A stretch of DNA of 64,000 nucleotides from Desulfobacter postgatei 2ac9 (GCF_000233695.2 NZ_CM001488.1:2784279-2848278); one strand, 5' to 3'; numbered from the stretch's first letter, positions 18,668 through 28,777 are shown. Program-made: numbers and translations. Notes: generated from the letters alone by a model not told the origin.

Positions 18668-19665
18668 ACATTACCAAGCGCACGCCTGAAAGCCTTCAAG
18701 TCTTCGGTTTTTCCCATGACAATCAGTGTGTCCCAGGGATGGATAATGGTTTCAAAACTGGGGGCAAATACCATGTGGCCTGACTTCTCTTTGAGTGCAA
18801 TAATGATCAGGTTGTAGTCCTGCCGAATACCGGAATCCTTAAGCTGTTTCCCTGCATAATTTGATGTTTCCGGTACAAAGGCTTCTTCAAGCTGGATGGC
18901 ATCGCTTTCCCGGGACAGTGCCGTGTTCAGAAAATTGGAAACCGTAGGGCGCAACAGCTTCAGTCCCATGGAAATCCCACCGGTATCATAGGGGCATTCC
19001 ACCTGATTGGCGCCCGCCACATAGAGTTTTTTTATCACCATGGTGCTTATTGCCCGGGCCATAATATAGATGTCGGGATTGAGTTGTCTGGCTGTGAGTA
19101 CCAGGAACACATTTGCCGCATCCGTTCCAAGAAGCGCCACCAGTGCCTTTGCCTGTTTGATTCCGGCTTTTTCCAGAATTTCCTCATTCCCGGCATCTCC
19201 GATGATATAGTGAATTTTATCCTTTTCCAGGAGATCTTTGAGTTCTTCACTTTGTTCCACCACAACGATGTCTATGGTCTCTTCGGCTACGAAGTTGCAC
19301 AGAATTCTGCCGATGCGACCGTATCCGCAGACAATGTAATGATTCTTCATTTTTTTTATTTTGCTGTTCAAACGTTGCCTCCCCAGCATGCTTTTAATTT
19401 CACCGTCCACAACCGAACTGATAAAAACACTGCCCAGATACAGAAAGTACCCTACGCCTGTAAATATCAGAAAAATGGTGAACAATCGTCCGCCGTTGGA
19501 CAGATCGTGGACTTCAAGAAAACCCACCGTACTCAGGGTGATGGCCGTCATATAGGCGGCATCAAGAACCCCCCAGCCTTCAACGGCCATGTATCCGGCC
19601 GTGCCGATGCAAAAAAATAGGACCGCGATAAACACGGTTATTACCATTTTAGAAGTTTTATCCAT
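18664..19665 (-). CDS. two-helix potassium channel with cytoplasmic RCK (TrkA-N/TrkA-C) domains
   Basis: 333 residues. Two transmembrane helices (about 7-26 and 60-84) flank a pore loop whose filter reads 'TLSTVGFLE'. The RCK N-domain has the Rossmann motif 'YIVCGYGRIGRIL' and the RCK C-domain follows at about 245-333. The layout is that of MthK-type ligand-gated channels, where the RCK ring senses nucleotides or cations. The filter has TVGF followed by Leu where a classical filter has Gly (TVGYGD). Related bacterial proteins tolerate changes there, so selectivity for potassium is likely but not certain. Confidence 0.85.
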   Translation of the reverse strand: MDKTSKMVITVFIAVLFFCIGTAGYMAVEGWGVLDAAYMTAITLSTVGFLEVHDLSNGGRLFTIFLIFTGVGYFLYLGSVFISSVVDGEIKSMLGRQRLNSKIKKMKNHYIVCGYGRIGRILCNFVAEETIDIVVVEQSEELKDLLEKDKIHYIIGDAGNEEILEKAGIKQAKALVALLGTDAANVFLVLTARQLNPDIYIMARAISTMVIKKLYVAGANQVECPYDTGGISMGLKLLRPTVSNFLNTALSRESDAIQLEEAFVPETSNYAGKQLKDSGIRQDYNLIIIALKEKSGHMVFAPSFETIIHPWDTLIVMGKTEDLKAFRRALGNV

Positions 19666-19804
19666 GACTTACTATTACTTTCACCGGCGTCCAAATGCAA
19701 GGGAAAGATGAAGGGCGGATAATTACCATAACGGCTTTTATTACAGGCTTTAAACCCGTTTTCTAATGCTTGACGGCCTCGGCGGTTGCTGATATTAAAA
19801 GACC

Positions 19805-20461
19805 ATGACTGACGAACCTACAAAATTTTCGCGTTGGCGCAGGGATATGGTGGAAAAACAGATTATTGCCAGGGGAGTAAGTGATCCTTTGGTGATCCAG
19901 GCCATGATCGAGGTGCCCCGCCATCTTTTTGTCAGTGAGGCCCTGGTTGACAGTGCCTATGGGGATTTCCCACTTCCCATCGGTGAGGGACAGACCATTT
20001 CCCAGCCTTTTATTATCGCTGAAATGACCCAGAGTCTGACCTTGACGGGCCAGGAGCGTGTCCTTGAGATCGGTACGGGCTCCGGTTACCAGGCTGCCGT
20101 GCTGTCCCGTATTGTTTACAGGGTGTATACCATTGAACGGAACAATACGCTTTATCTACGGACTCGGAAACTGTTTGACCGTCTGAAGTACCATAATATC
20201 GTAACCCGCTATTCCGACGGCACCACGGGCTGGAAAGCCGAAAGCCCCTTTGACGCCATCATTGTCACGGCCGGAGGGAATCGGATACCCGAACCTTTAG
20301 TGAATCAGCTTATAGAGGGGGGGCGCCTGGTTATGCCCGTGGGGGGACTGCATTCCCAGGAACTTTTACGTATTGAAAAGACCAGCACGGGTATTAAAAC
20401 GGTCAATTTAGGTGGTTGCCGTTTTGTCAAGCTTATCGGTGAGCACGGGTGGCCTGCTTAA
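19805..20461 (+). CDS. pcm: protein-L-isoaspartate O-methyltransferase
   Basis: 218 residues. Hallmarks are the family N-terminus 'MVEKQIIARGVSDPLVIQAM', the substrate loop 'PLPIGEGQTISQPFIIAEM' and the SAM-binding motif I 'VLEIGTGSGYQAAVL'. The enzyme methylates isoaspartyl residues in aged proteins so that they can return to normal aspartate linkage. It begins a plus-strand run with the PopT gene (28-base gap). The length is normal. Confidence 0.95.
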   Translation: MTDEPTKFSRWRRDMVEKQIIARGVSDPLVIQAMIEVPRHLFVSEALVDSAYGDFPLPIGEGQTISQPFIIAEMTQSLTLTGQERVLEIGTGSGYQAAVLSRIVYRVYTIERNNTLYLRTRKLFDRLKYHNIVTRYSDGTTGWKAESPFDAIIVTAGGNRIPEPLVNQLIEGGRLVMPVGGLHSQELLRIEKTSTGIKTVNLGGCRFVKLIGEHGWPA

Positions 20462-20489
20462 TACACCCTGAATATTGAGGTAAAATTTG

Positions 20490-21611
20490 ATGTCCTTTTC
20501 TTCTTCTGCTACGTCGGCAACCATAAAAGAGTTGCTCATGGGGTTCTGTTTAGGCGTTGCCAATATTATTCCTGGGGTTTCCGGCGGGACCTTTTTGCTG
20601 GTTTTCGGAATATATGAGCGGGTATTTTTAATTTTAAATCAGATTAATAAAAACTTTGTCCTGAAATGCCTTAAACTTGTCTTTTCCTGTTTCATGCACC
20701 CGGTCCAGGGCGTTAAAAATTTTTATGCATTTTTTAAAGAAAACGGTTTCTTTTTCCTGTTTAAACTTGCGGCCGGGACCGCCGTTGCCATTCTTGCCCT
20801 CTCCAGTCTGATGAAATATCTTTTGCTCCACCATTTTTGTGTAACCTATTCATTTTTTTTCGGGTTGATCCTGGTTTCTATCATCATTCCGGTAAAGATG
20901 CTTAAGCGTTTTGATGCCCGGGCCCTGCTTTGCCTTGTGGGCGGGGTCGGCATCACTGTGTGGGTATCCGCCATGGTCAATCCCTACGATAAAATCAAGA
21001 TGAAGTCTGATTATCTTTCCCGGATCTTCCAGGTTCAGGGCGCCTCTGCTGCGCGACCGGATGCTTCTATGCCTGAATCGGGAAAAATTGCTTCAACGGT
21101 CCAAGGTTATTCACCTGAGGATTATCTGTATATTGCATTTTGCGGTGCTCTTGCCATCTCAGCCACTATACTGCCGGGTGTCAGCGGTTCTTTGGTATTG
21201 ATTTTAATGGGAACCTATTTTGATGTTATTTCGGCTATTTCTGAATTAAAGTCCTTTCATTGGGAGACATTTGTCTTTCTGGGAATATTCGGCCTGGGGG
21301 TTATCTTCGGCGGCCTTATGTTTGCCCGGCTGGTCAGTTTTGTCCTTTATCGTTGCTATAATGCCACCATGGCCTTTTTAGGCGGGCTGATGGTAGGCTC
21401 CCTTTATGCTTTGTGGCCCTTTAAAGAGACCGTGTTGATGGCGCAGCAGTATGTGAAACAGGCAGGGGAAATCATCTGCCTTGACAATGTGGCAGTCCAG
21501 ACCAATATCAATGTTCTTCCAACCAAAGATGATCCGGTGATCGCAGCGTTTGTTTTTTTTGTGCTTGGCGGCATTATCATGATGCTTTTTGTCAGAAAAG
21601 AGGCCGGATAA
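20490..21611 (+). CDS. DUF368 / PopT-family polyprenyl-phosphate translocase
   Basis: 373 residues from the ATG at 20490 (a TTG one codon earlier is possible). A polytopic membrane protein with about eight to ten helices. It has the two repeated family motifs 'ANIIPGVSGGTFLLVFGIYE' and 'ATILPGVSGSLVLILMGTYFD', which mark an inverted-repeat fold. DUF368 proteins have been shown in other bacteria to recycle undecaprenyl phosphate across the membrane (PopT), supplying carrier for peptidoglycan and O-antigen. The role here follows from family membership. It lies between pcm and an HD hydrolase. Confidence 0.85.
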   Translation: MSFSSSATSATIKELLMGFCLGVANIIPGVSGGTFLLVFGIYERVFLILNQINKNFVLKCLKLVFSCFMHPVQGVKNFYAFFKENGFFFLFKLAAGTAVAILALSSLMKYLLLHHFCVTYSFFFGLILVSIIIPVKMLKRFDARALLCLVGGVGITVWVSAMVNPYDKIKMKSDYLSRIFQVQGASAARPDASMPESGKIASTVQGYSPEDYLYIAFCGALAISATILPGVSGSLVLILMGTYFDVISAISELKSFHWETFVFLGIFGLGVIFGGLMFARLVSFVLYRCYNATMAFLGGLMVGSLYALWPFKETVLMAQQYVKQAGEIICLDNVAVQTNINVLPTKDDPVIAAFVFFVLGGIIMMLFVRKEAG

Positions 21612-21675
21612 CTAGGTCAGTGGACAAATCACCCTTATGTTGAAAATTCCATCCATTGTCCTGGAAAATTGATCC

Positions 21676-22461
21676 ATGATGACCCACGATGATTTTTTAA
21701 AAATAGAAAAACAGTTTTATGCGTATACCACCCCTTTTGTCGACAGGGCTGAAGACGCCTATCCATTTGTACTCAAACAGGAACACACTGCCCGGGTCTG
21801 CAAGGCCATGAGAATGCTTTGCGCATCACTTGATCTTGACGGGCCGAAAACGGCCCGTGCTTGTGCTGCCGCCATGGTTCATGATATGGGCAGATTTCCC
21901 CAGTTTGCCGTCTTTCACACCTATGCGGATGCCCGTTCCAAAAACCATGCAGCATTAGGGTGCCGGGAAATAGTGCGAAGCAACATTCTTTCCCATTTGT
22001 CCGTTACCGACAGGCAGCTGATTTTGCGGGCAGTGGCCCTGCATAACCGCCCCCGTCTTTCCGGAAAGCTCGGGAGCGATTTAAGTCTTCTGGCCCGTCT
22101 GCTCAGGGATGCGGACAAAATGGATATTTATAAAGTAATGAAAGACCATTATCTGAATCCGGATTCAAGTCACGGTTTTATTACCTATGATTTGCACGAT
22201 GACGGCAAAATACCGACAACAGCTGCCCAACTCCTTCTTGAAACCCGGCAGAACGATTTAAGCTGTGTAAACACCCTCAATGCCATGAGGGTGTTTCAGG
22301 CCGGAATGGTTTATGATCTAAATTTCTCCGCTGCAGCTGCCGCTATCCTGGATATGGAAGTCATTCCTGTCCTGTTGGGCGGTATTCCTCCATCAGAACT
22401 CATTACCCGGCTGGAGCAGACTCTTTTGGATCATCTGAAATCTCTTGCCACACAAAAGTAA
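21676..22461 (+). CDS. HD-domain metal-dependent phosphohydrolase
   Basis: 261 residues with a canonical HD domain. The first His is in 'QEHTARVCKAM', the His-Asp pair in 'MVHDMGRFPQF', a further His in 'VALHNRPRL' and the distal Asp in 'LLRDADKMDIYKVM'. Such enzymes usually cleave nucleotide phosphates or cyclic nucleotides; the substrate cannot be told from sequence. No regulatory domain is attached. The start is ambiguous by one codon (two Met in a row). It is 64 bases from the PopT gene and convergent with hslO. Confidence 0.75.
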   Translation: MMTHDDFLKIEKQFYAYTTPFVDRAEDAYPFVLKQEHTARVCKAMRMLCASLDLDGPKTARACAAAMVHDMGRFPQFAVFHTYADARSKNHAALGCREIVRSNILSHLSVTDRQLILRAVALHNRPRLSGKLGSDLSLLARLLRDADKMDIYKVMKDHYLNPDSSHGFITYDLHDDGKIPTTAAQLLLETRQNDLSCVNTLNAMRVFQAGMVYDLNFSAAAAAILDMEVIPVLLGGIPPSELITRLEQTLLDHLKSLATQK

Positions 22462-22464
22462 TGG

Positions 22465-23391
22465 CTATCCGGTAAGCAGACCGGTTAACTCCTTTTGGCT
22501 GAACCGGTAGACGGAATTACAGTGATGGCATCGAAGCTCCAATGGAAAAGGACCGTTTGCCAGGATATCGGTACACTCTTTTTTGGGTAGGTTCTTTAGG
22601 TAACCGCCCATCCGTTCCTTTGTGCACGGGCAGTAAAATTCTACTCGGGAACTGTCCAGAAACCGCGGTGACAGATCGGCAAAGCCGGTTTCAATAATGG
22701 ATTCCGGTGTTTGATTCTGGGCAAAGCAATTGCCTAAAGCATTGATATTTCGGATCAAGTTTTCGGCCCGGGCAACGTTGTCTGGTTGGGCACCCGGCAG
22801 TGCCTGGAGAAATATACCGCCTGCACCCGTAACGTTTTCATTTTCATCAAAAGCCACGCTCAGGATGAAGCCGGAAGGAATCTGTTCCGAGGTCAGAAAG
22901 TATTCAGCCAGATCTTCGGCAATGGCGCCGTGAACCAGGGCAATCTGGCCGGTATAGGGTCGGTTTGTATCTTCTATGTACCGGGTTACCGACAAAAAAC
23001 CTGCCCCGTAAAGGGTGGACAGCCATTTTATTTTTTCCGGATTTTTTATTTCAATGGGGTTGGCTTTTAAATATCCGCGGATCTCTCCAAAAGCGTTGCC
23101 CTCCACATCAAGGCCCTTTATGGGACCGGAGCATTGGATCTTCATTGCAATCCGGTCCCGGCCTTTCAGTGGTGCGCTCATCAGGGCCACGGCAATGTAA
23201 GCCTGACCCAGAACCAGGGTTTCCAAAGGACCCAGATCATGATTGGCCTGCATCTCTTTGACCATCCGGGTTCCATGTACCACCACCCCTTTGATCTGAT
23301 CATCCGCCATTAAAAAACGGTAGAGCCGTTCTTTGGCCGAGGCCTGGAACTGGGCTTTTACATCATGCTGAAATATATCTTTTTTTATCAT
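22465..23391 (-). CDS. hslO: Hsp33 redox-regulated chaperone
   Basis: 308 residues. The N-terminal Hsp33 domain is followed by the C-terminal redox switch with the required four cysteines, CxC ('YCPCTKERMGGYL') and CxxC ('LRCHHCNSVY'), which bind zinc when reduced. Oxidation unfolds this end and turns on holdase activity, protecting proteins during oxidative or bleach stress. That fits an anaerobe that meets oxygen only occasionally. The length is slightly above the usual 290. It is transcribed alone, divergent from the solute-binding protein gene. Confidence 0.94.
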   Translation of the reverse strand: MIKKDIFQHDVKAQFQASAKERLYRFLMADDQIKGVVVHGTRMVKEMQANHDLGPLETLVLGQAYIAVALMSAPLKGRDRIAMKIQCSGPIKGLDVEGNAFGEIRGYLKANPIEIKNPEKIKWLSTLYGAGFLSVTRYIEDTNRPYTGQIALVHGAIAEDLAEYFLTSEQIPSGFILSVAFDENENVTGAGGIFLQALPGAQPDNVARAENLIRNINALGNCFAQNQTPESIIETGFADLSPRFLDSSRVEFYCPCTKERMGGYLKNLPKKECTDILANGPFPLELRCHHCNSVYRFSQKELTGLLTG

Positions 23392-23536
23392 CTTCTAATT
23401 CCCCAAAGTAATCATGCCGTGTTATTATAAGACCTGTTTGGTAAATGTAAACCATTAGGCTTTACATAGGATTTGAATCCCCGTATGATAATTTTTACAC
23501 GTTCTGTAATAAAAATTGTCCGCTCCAGAGAATATT

Positions 23537-24307
23537 ATGAGAAAATTGTCAGGTGTTATAGGCATTATTGTTGTGTTGGTATTTCCGGGTATGATCATGG
23601 CTCAGGCCGGTCTAACCATTGCTTATCCTGATTTTTACCCCTTTTTTACCCGGAAAGATAACGGCGAAATGGCCGGTTTCTTTTACGAAATTATTTCAGA
23701 GGCTCTGGATAAGCGCATGGGCGTGACCGTACACTGGCGGCAGATGCCCTGGAAGCGATGCCAGGAGGAGGTACGAGCCGGCAGATACGATGCAATGATA
23801 ACCGTTCCCACGCCGGAACGATCTACCTATTGCCTGACCCATCAAGATCCTTTGTATCTTAAAAAAATGGTCCTGTTCACCTATGCGGGACATCCGGATC
23901 TGGACCGTATCCGGACCATCGAATCTGTCCGGGATATCAAGGCTATGGGATACAGCGTGGTAACCTACAGCGGCAACGGGTGGCATGATGAACACATCTC
24001 AAGCCTGGGTATTCCCTCCTGGGAAACCAGCGAAGTCCACAATGTCTGGAAAATGCTGGCCGCCGGGAGGGGGGATTTGGCAATTGAATGGCCGGCGGGA
24101 GCCCGGCTGGGCATGGAAAAAGCCGGGGTTAGGGACAAAATTATTGACACCGGCATTGCTCTTCAATCAATGCCCTTTCATCTCATGATCCATAATGGGT
24201 CGGGGTATACTCGTATCCTTAACCAGTTTAACCGGACCATAAACGATATGGCCGATGACGGCACAATGACAGGTATACTTGGGGCCTACGGCATAACCTC
24301 ATTTTGA
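23537..24307 (+). CDS. periplasmic solute-binding protein, family 3
   Basis: 256 residues from the ATG at 23537. The signal sequence ends near 'MIMAQA'. The mature part is an SBP_bac_3 bilobed domain ('LTIAYPDFYPFF' at its start, 'RYDAMITVPTPERSTYC', 'GRGDLAIEWPAGA'). Such proteins bind amino acids or similar small ligands. No ABC permease or ATPase is nearby; the next gene is a membrane sensor kinase. A signalling use, in which the bound protein or its ligand informs the kinase, is therefore as likely as transport. That link is inferred from adjacency only. A 6-bp hairpin (24323-24340) without a T run lies between the two genes. Confidence 0.75.
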   Translation: MRKLSGVIGIIVVLVFPGMIMAQAGLTIAYPDFYPFFTRKDNGEMAGFFYEIISEALDKRMGVTVHWRQMPWKRCQEEVRAGRYDAMITVPTPERSTYCLTHQDPLYLKKMVLFTYAGHPDLDRIRTIESVRDIKAMGYSVVTYSGNGWHDEHISSLGIPSWETSEVHNVWKMLAAGRGDLAIEWPAGARLGMEKAGVRDKIIDTGIALQSMPFHLMIHNGSGYTRILNQFNRTINDMADDGTMTGILGAYGITSF

Positions 24308-24404
24308 TTTTGAATTGATAGCCTCCCATTCAGCTGGGAGTGAACCCAATTTTACAAACAACTAAAATCAAAAGAAAAAAAATTAGTTATTTAAAAGTGA
24401 AAAT

Positions 24405-26144
24405 ATGGCGCGTTTGATTGAAGATCATATCCGGCTGGTATTTGTGCTGCTGCTGGCTTTATTTACTGCGGGGTTTTTATTGTTTTTCACCTGGTATCAG
24501 GATATTGTTTTTAAATATGCACAAGGGCGGCTCAGGGAAGATGCCCTTGTCATTGCAGAGTCCCTGTGGCGGTACGAGCCCCCCCCATTTGCTTATCTGA
24601 TACTGTCTGCCCGGTCCAACAGCTATACGACGGTGCAGGTTATTGACGATTCACAAAAAGAATATGCCGCAGTTAAGGGCCCGGCACCTTCGTTTACGGA
24701 ACGTATAATGGCCCGGGCGGGGCTGCTGCCGGTGGTTGAGCTGGAAGAGCCGGTCAGGTATCAAAATCGGACCATCGGCAGCATAGAGGTGGACTGGCAG
24801 AACCGGGCCGCCTTTATCTATTTTTATGTGATTATATGCCAGGTCCTGCTCTTTGCCGGTCTCTGGTTTTTTTTAAATCTGTATATCGCAAAGAAAACCC
24901 TGGAAGAGCGGGTTAAAGAACGTACGGCAGATCTCAGGGCGAGCCGGGCACGGCTCCAGTCGATACTGGATTCCATGCCTTCGGTGCTTATCGGTGTGGA
25001 CCCGGCAGGGAATATCACCCTATGGAACAACAGGGCGGAACAGGTCTCGGGATTTCTTACAGAACAGGCCCTGGATCGCCCCCTGGAAAAGGTCTATCCC
25101 CGTTTGGCCCCCAGGATGGATCAGGTAAGGGAGGCCATTGCCACCCGCAGGGAGAGAGTGAGTAAGAAACAGGCCCGGATGCAGGACAATTTGGTCTGTT
25201 ATGAGGATATCACCGTATTCCCCCTGGTGGCCAACGGGGTGGAGGGGGCAGTGATCCGTGTGGACGATATCACTGATCAGGTCAGGATGGAAGAGATGGT
25301 GATCCAGTCTGAAAAAATGCTCTCCGTGGGTGGACTGGCAGCGGGTATGGCGCACGAGATCAACAACCCCCTGGCAGGGATCATGCAGACCGCCAATGTA
25401 ATGAAACTGCGACTTGAGAATATCGACATGGCGGCAAACAAACGGGCGGCATCCGACATCGGCATCTCCACGGAACAGGTCCGGGCATTTATGGAAAAGC
25501 GGGGTATTTTCAACATGCTTGAGGCCATCAATGAATCCGGGGCCCGGGTGGCGGTCATTGTGGACAACATGCTCAGTTTTGCCAGGAAATCCGATGCCAT
25601 TGTCTCTTCCCACAATCCCGGAGAACTCATGGACAGTATTCTGGAGCTGGCGGCTACGGATTATGATCTTAAAAAGCAGTATGATTTTAAAACAATTAAG
25701 ATTGTCAGGGAATATGAAGAGAACCTGCCCATGATTCCCTGTGAAGGAGCGAAAGTACAACAGGTGATTCTCAATATCCTGAAAAACGGGGCCCAGGCCA
25801 TGGTGGAAGCCGGTCGGAACCGGCCCTGCTTTATCCTGAGGATCTCAACGGAGGCCGAGGCCGGCATGCTGAGAATGGAGATTCAGGACAACGGCCCGGG
25901 TATGACCCGGGAAGTCCGTAACCGGATATTCGAACCCTTTTTTACCACCAAGCCCCCCGGGGTGGGCACCGGCCTGGGCCTGTCCGTATCTTATTTTATT
26001 ATTACGGAAAATCATAAGGGCACACTGGGGGTCTCTTCCGCACCGGGCAAAGGGGCGAATTTTATTATCCGCCTTCCCCTGGCCTCGCACTCTTTGGAAA
26101 GAAGAGAGGCTGAGGAGGACGAAAACGATGCTGCTTCCACCTGA
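24405..26144 (+). CDS. orphan membrane sensor histidine kinase with PAS domain
   Basis: 579 residues. Transmembrane helices at about 9-30 and 143-165 bracket a periplasmic region of about 110 residues. A PAS domain sits near 185-300 ('[22 protein letters not shown]'). The HisKA domain has H317 ('[12 protein letters not shown]'), and the HATPase domain has '[14 protein letters not shown]', '[10 protein letters not shown]' and '[10 protein letters not shown]'. The stretch between the His and the N-box is longer than usual, with a roughly 50-residue insertion around '[15 protein letters not shown]'. No response regulator is next to it, so its partner is elsewhere. It follows the family 3 binding-protein gene by 97 bases. 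Confidence 0.87.
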   Translation: MARLIEDHIRLVFVLLLALFTAGFLLFFTWYQDIVFKYAQGRLREDALVIAESLWRYEPPPFAYLILSARSNSYTTVQVIDDSQKEYAAVKGPAPSFTERIMARAGLLPVVELEEPVRYQNRTIGSIEVDWQNRAAFIYFYVIICQVLLFAGLWFFLNLYIAKKTLEERVKERTADLRASRARLQSILDSMPSVLIGVDPAGNITLWNNRAEQVSGFLTEQALDRPLEKVYPRLAPRMDQVREAIATRRERVSKKQARMQDNLVCYEDITVFPLVANGVEGAVIRVDDITDQVRMEEMVIQSEKMLSVGGLAAGMAHEINNPLAGIMQTANVMKLRLENIDMAANKRAASDIGISTEQVRAFMEKRGIFNMLEAINESGARVAVIVDNMLSFARKSDAIVSSHNPGELMDSILELAATDYDLKKQYDFKTIKIVREYEENLPMIPCEGAKVQQVILNILKNGAQAMVEAGRNRPCFILRISTEAEAGMLRMEIQDNGPGMTREVRNRIFEPFFTTKPPGVGTGLGLSVSYFIITENHKGTLGVSSAPGKGANFIIRLPLASHSLERREAEEDENDAAST

Positions 26145-26164
26145 TTTGTTTTCCTAAGCTCAAA

Positions 26165-26800
26165 CTATCGGATAAAATTGGTCATGATTTTGGCAACCGG
26201 TTCAGGCGGGGGAAATTGTTCTTTTCCATGTTCCATAATTTTCATGAGCCATGCCATATTTTTACCTAAAACCGCCATGATTTGTTTACCTTCTCCATCC
26301 TGCATCACTTGCCCCGGGGCAAGACCATGTGCCACATTCCAGTAATTTGAAGAGGGCATGACCATTTCGGAGTAATTGATATAATGATTAAGGGAGTCAA
26401 CTGTTGAAATCCCGCCTGATCGCCGGACAGCTGCAACAGCTGCGCCGACCTTGTTCCGGAAGAGGCCGCCGTTAACCGAAGCAACGAAAAACGCTCTGTC
26501 AAGGAAGGATTTCATTGTCCCTGCAACACCGGAAAAATGAACAGGAGAACCAAGTAGAATGCCGTCGGCTGCCTTTATTTTCTGAATCCATTCATTAACC
26601 GGATCGTCATCAAGGGAACAAGCTTGATTTTGTTTTTTTACACAATCGAGACAGGCAGTGCATCCCTGTATCTTTTTTTTGCCGACATGGATCATCTGCG
26701 TCTCAATTCCGGCATTTTCCAGCTCTTCAAAAACCATGTTCAGTGAACAGGCTGTATTTCCCTTTTTATTAGGGCTGCCATTAAATCCAACAACCTTCAT
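26165..26800 (-). CDS. iron-sulfur flavoprotein (flavodoxin-like FMN reductase with CX2CX2CX7C)
   Basis: 211 residues with an NADPH-dependent FMN reductase/flavodoxin fold: the phosphate loop 'GFNGSPNKKGNT' and the flavin loop 'GSPVHFSGVAGTMKSFLDR'. A compact cluster motif C47-x2-C50-x2-C53-x7-C61 fits the [4Fe-4S] site of iron-sulfur flavoproteins (Isf), known from methanogens and sulfate reducers, where they pass electrons and help remove oxygen or peroxide. It is convergent with the sensor kinase upstream and probably monocistronic. The Isf assignment rests on that cysteine spacing. Confidence 0.8.
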   Translation of the reverse strand: MKVVGFNGSPNKKGNTACSLNMVFEELENAGIETQMIHVGKKKIQGCTACLDCVKKQNQACSLDDDPVNEWIQKIKAADGILLGSPVHFSGVAGTMKSFLDRAFFVASVNGGLFRNKVGAAVAAVRRSGGISTVDSLNHYINYSEMVMPSSNYWNVAHGLAPGQVMQDGEGKQIMAVLGKNMAWLMKIMEHGKEQFPPPEPVAKIMTNFIR

Positions 26801-27046
26801 ACGTATTCTCCTTTATATATTTTGTTCAGACTATCGCATCAATAATAACCAAGAGATTATAAATAAAACATTTTTTACTCCAAAAAGCTCATTCTTTTTT
26901 CTCCTATTTAAAAAAAAGTTGGTAAGGCGGGGTTTGAGCTTCGTTTTATCGGCAGAGAGAAACAATAGCGGCAAAATTGTCCTGCACTCTGCCGGTAGGG
27001 GTGCACAAAATGCGGTGTGACCCACTGCAGCACGGTGGGAACAGCA

Positions 27047-28594
27047 TCAACCAAAGTCATCCCGGGCCTGATCCAGGCGTTTGTACTGAACCGCCTCAAG
27101 AACATGGGGTTTGTGTATATCGTGGGCGCCTGCCAGATCAGCGATGGTTCTGGCAAGTTTTAATATGGAGGCATAGGCCCGTCCGGACAGGTTAAACTGT
27201 TTCATGGCCTGTTCAACCACCCTGCTGCTTTGGGCATCCAGGGGACAAAATTGCTGCAAAAGCTTTGGGCCCATGTCTGCATTGGCAAAACACGTTGTTT
27301 CGGCCTTTTTAAACCGAAGGGTCTGTATCTCCCGGGCCTTTTCCACCCGTTTCCGGATGGATTTGGAAGACTCCCGGTGTCCATCTGCCGTCATTTCCTG
27401 AAAAGACAACCGGGGAACCTCCACAAGGATGTCCATTCTGTCCATGAGCGGGCCTGAGATTTTGTTTTTGTACTGCTCAATTTTTGCCGGCGTGCAGGTG
27501 CATTCCCTGTCCGGATTGGTGAGATTGCCGCAGGGGCAGGGGTTCATGGCGCCTACGAGCATAAACCGACATGGAAAGGTGGCCTTGGCGTTGGCCCGGG
27601 CCAGGGTGATGACGCCCTCCTCTATAGGCTGCCGGAGAACCTCCAGCACACTGCGCCGAAATTCTGGCAACTCATCCAGAAACAGTACGCCGTTATGGGA
27701 CAGCGTGATTTCACCGGGTTTGGGCACTGTGCCGCCGCCCACAAGTCCTGCATCGGAGATGGAATGGTGGGGGGATCTGAAAGGACGTGCGCCCAGGGGC
27801 TGCCCCGGTTCCCGGGCCACCCCGGCCACCGAATAGACCCGGGCGATTTCCATGGCCTCTTCAAAGGATGGTTCCGGCATGATTCCCGGCAAACATTTTG
27901 CCATCAAACTTTTCCCGGATCCCGCCGGACCGTTGAACAGGATATGATGATGCCCTGCTGCCGCAACTTCCATGGCCCGTTTTACATGGGTCTGGCCCCG
28001 GACATGGGAGAAATCGTTTTCCCGGTCTGTTCCATCTGTTTCCAGAAGCATGGACAGATCAGGTTCCAGGGGCGCAAGTCCTGCCTTTCCTGCCAGAAAA
28101 TTCACGACCTGGGTCAGATGATCCGGCGCCAGAACCTCAATATCTTTAACAAGCGCTGCTTGCGCTCCGTTCTCTTTGGGCAGGATAATGCCTTTGAATC
28201 CATTGTCCCGGGCGGCCAGGGCAAAGGGCAGTGCTGCCTTGACCGGCCGCAGGTAGCCGTCCAGGGACAACTCCCCGGCAAACAGCCAGGATGCCGCTTC
28301 AGATGCCTGGAATAACCCCCGGGCACAAAGAATTCCTAAAGCTACGGGAAGGTCCAGGCCGGTACCCTCTTTTTTGAAATCCGCGGGCGCCAGGTTTACC
28401 ACCACTCTGTCCATGGGGAATGTATATCCGGCGTTCTGGAGGGCAGACCGGACCCTGTCCCGGCTTTCCCGGACAGCGGTTTCAGCCAGCCCCACCATAT
28501 TGAATACCGGCAATCCCAGTGTGATGTCTACTTCAACATCTACAACAATGGCCTCAAACCCGTTTAATGCACAGGACTTCATTTTTGCTATCAT
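27047..28594 (-). CDS. comM: YifB/ComM-family Mg chelatase-like AAA+ ATPase
   Basis: 515 residues. The N-terminal ComM domain ('VDVEVDITLGLPVFNMVGLAETAVRES') leads into the Mg-chelatase-like AAA+ core with Walker A 'FNGPAGSGKSLMAKCLPGIMP' and Walker B 'NGVLFLDELPEF', plus the zinc-type segment 'NPCPCG', and the C-terminal 'NLSGRAYASILKLARTIADL'. ComM is a hexameric helicase that drives branch migration during natural transformation. Its presence along with type IV pilus genes is compatible with DNA uptake, but no other competence gene is visible. The 246 bases downstream to the flavoprotein start hold no gene. Confidence 0.92.
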   Translation of the reverse strand: MIAKMKSCALNGFEAIVVDVEVDITLGLPVFNMVGLAETAVRESRDRVRSALQNAGYTFPMDRVVVNLAPADFKKEGTGLDLPVALGILCARGLFQASEAASWLFAGELSLDGYLRPVKAALPFALAARDNGFKGIILPKENGAQAALVKDIEVLAPDHLTQVVNFLAGKAGLAPLEPDLSMLLETDGTDRENDFSHVRGQTHVKRAMEVAAAGHHHILFNGPAGSGKSLMAKCLPGIMPEPSFEEAMEIARVYSVAGVAREPGQPLGARPFRSPHHSISDAGLVGGGTVPKPGEITLSHNGVLFLDELPEFRRSVLEVLRQPIEEGVITLARANAKATFPCRFMLVGAMNPCPCGNLTNPDRECTCTPAKIEQYKNKISGPLMDRMDILVEVPRLSFQEMTADGHRESSKSIRKRVEKAREIQTLRFKKAETTCFANADMGPKLLQQFCPLDAQSSRVVEQAMKQFNLSGRAYASILKLARTIADLAGAHDIHKPHVLEAVQYKRLDQARDDFG

Positions 28595-28777
28595 TTAAGG
28601 TCTCATTTTAAAAAATTTAAGATAAGAGAAAAAAAATGGAACTTAATTCATTGAAATCATGCTAAATTGTCATAAAATGTCTGCATGCCAAATATTTTTC
28701 TCATTTGTTTTGCTTTGTATTTTTAAATCAGCTATATATACCACGTTTTATCGTATTCAGACACTTTGGAACAAAAA

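Noticed and set aside
24323-24340. Terminator between the binding-protein gene and the kinase gene
   Set aside because: The six-base-pair hairpin is not followed by a T run, so read-through into the kinase gene is more likely.
26801-27046. Small gene between comM and the flavoprotein gene
   Set aside because: The open frames here start inside or overlap comM, have odd composition and no ribosome site; they look like chance frames.
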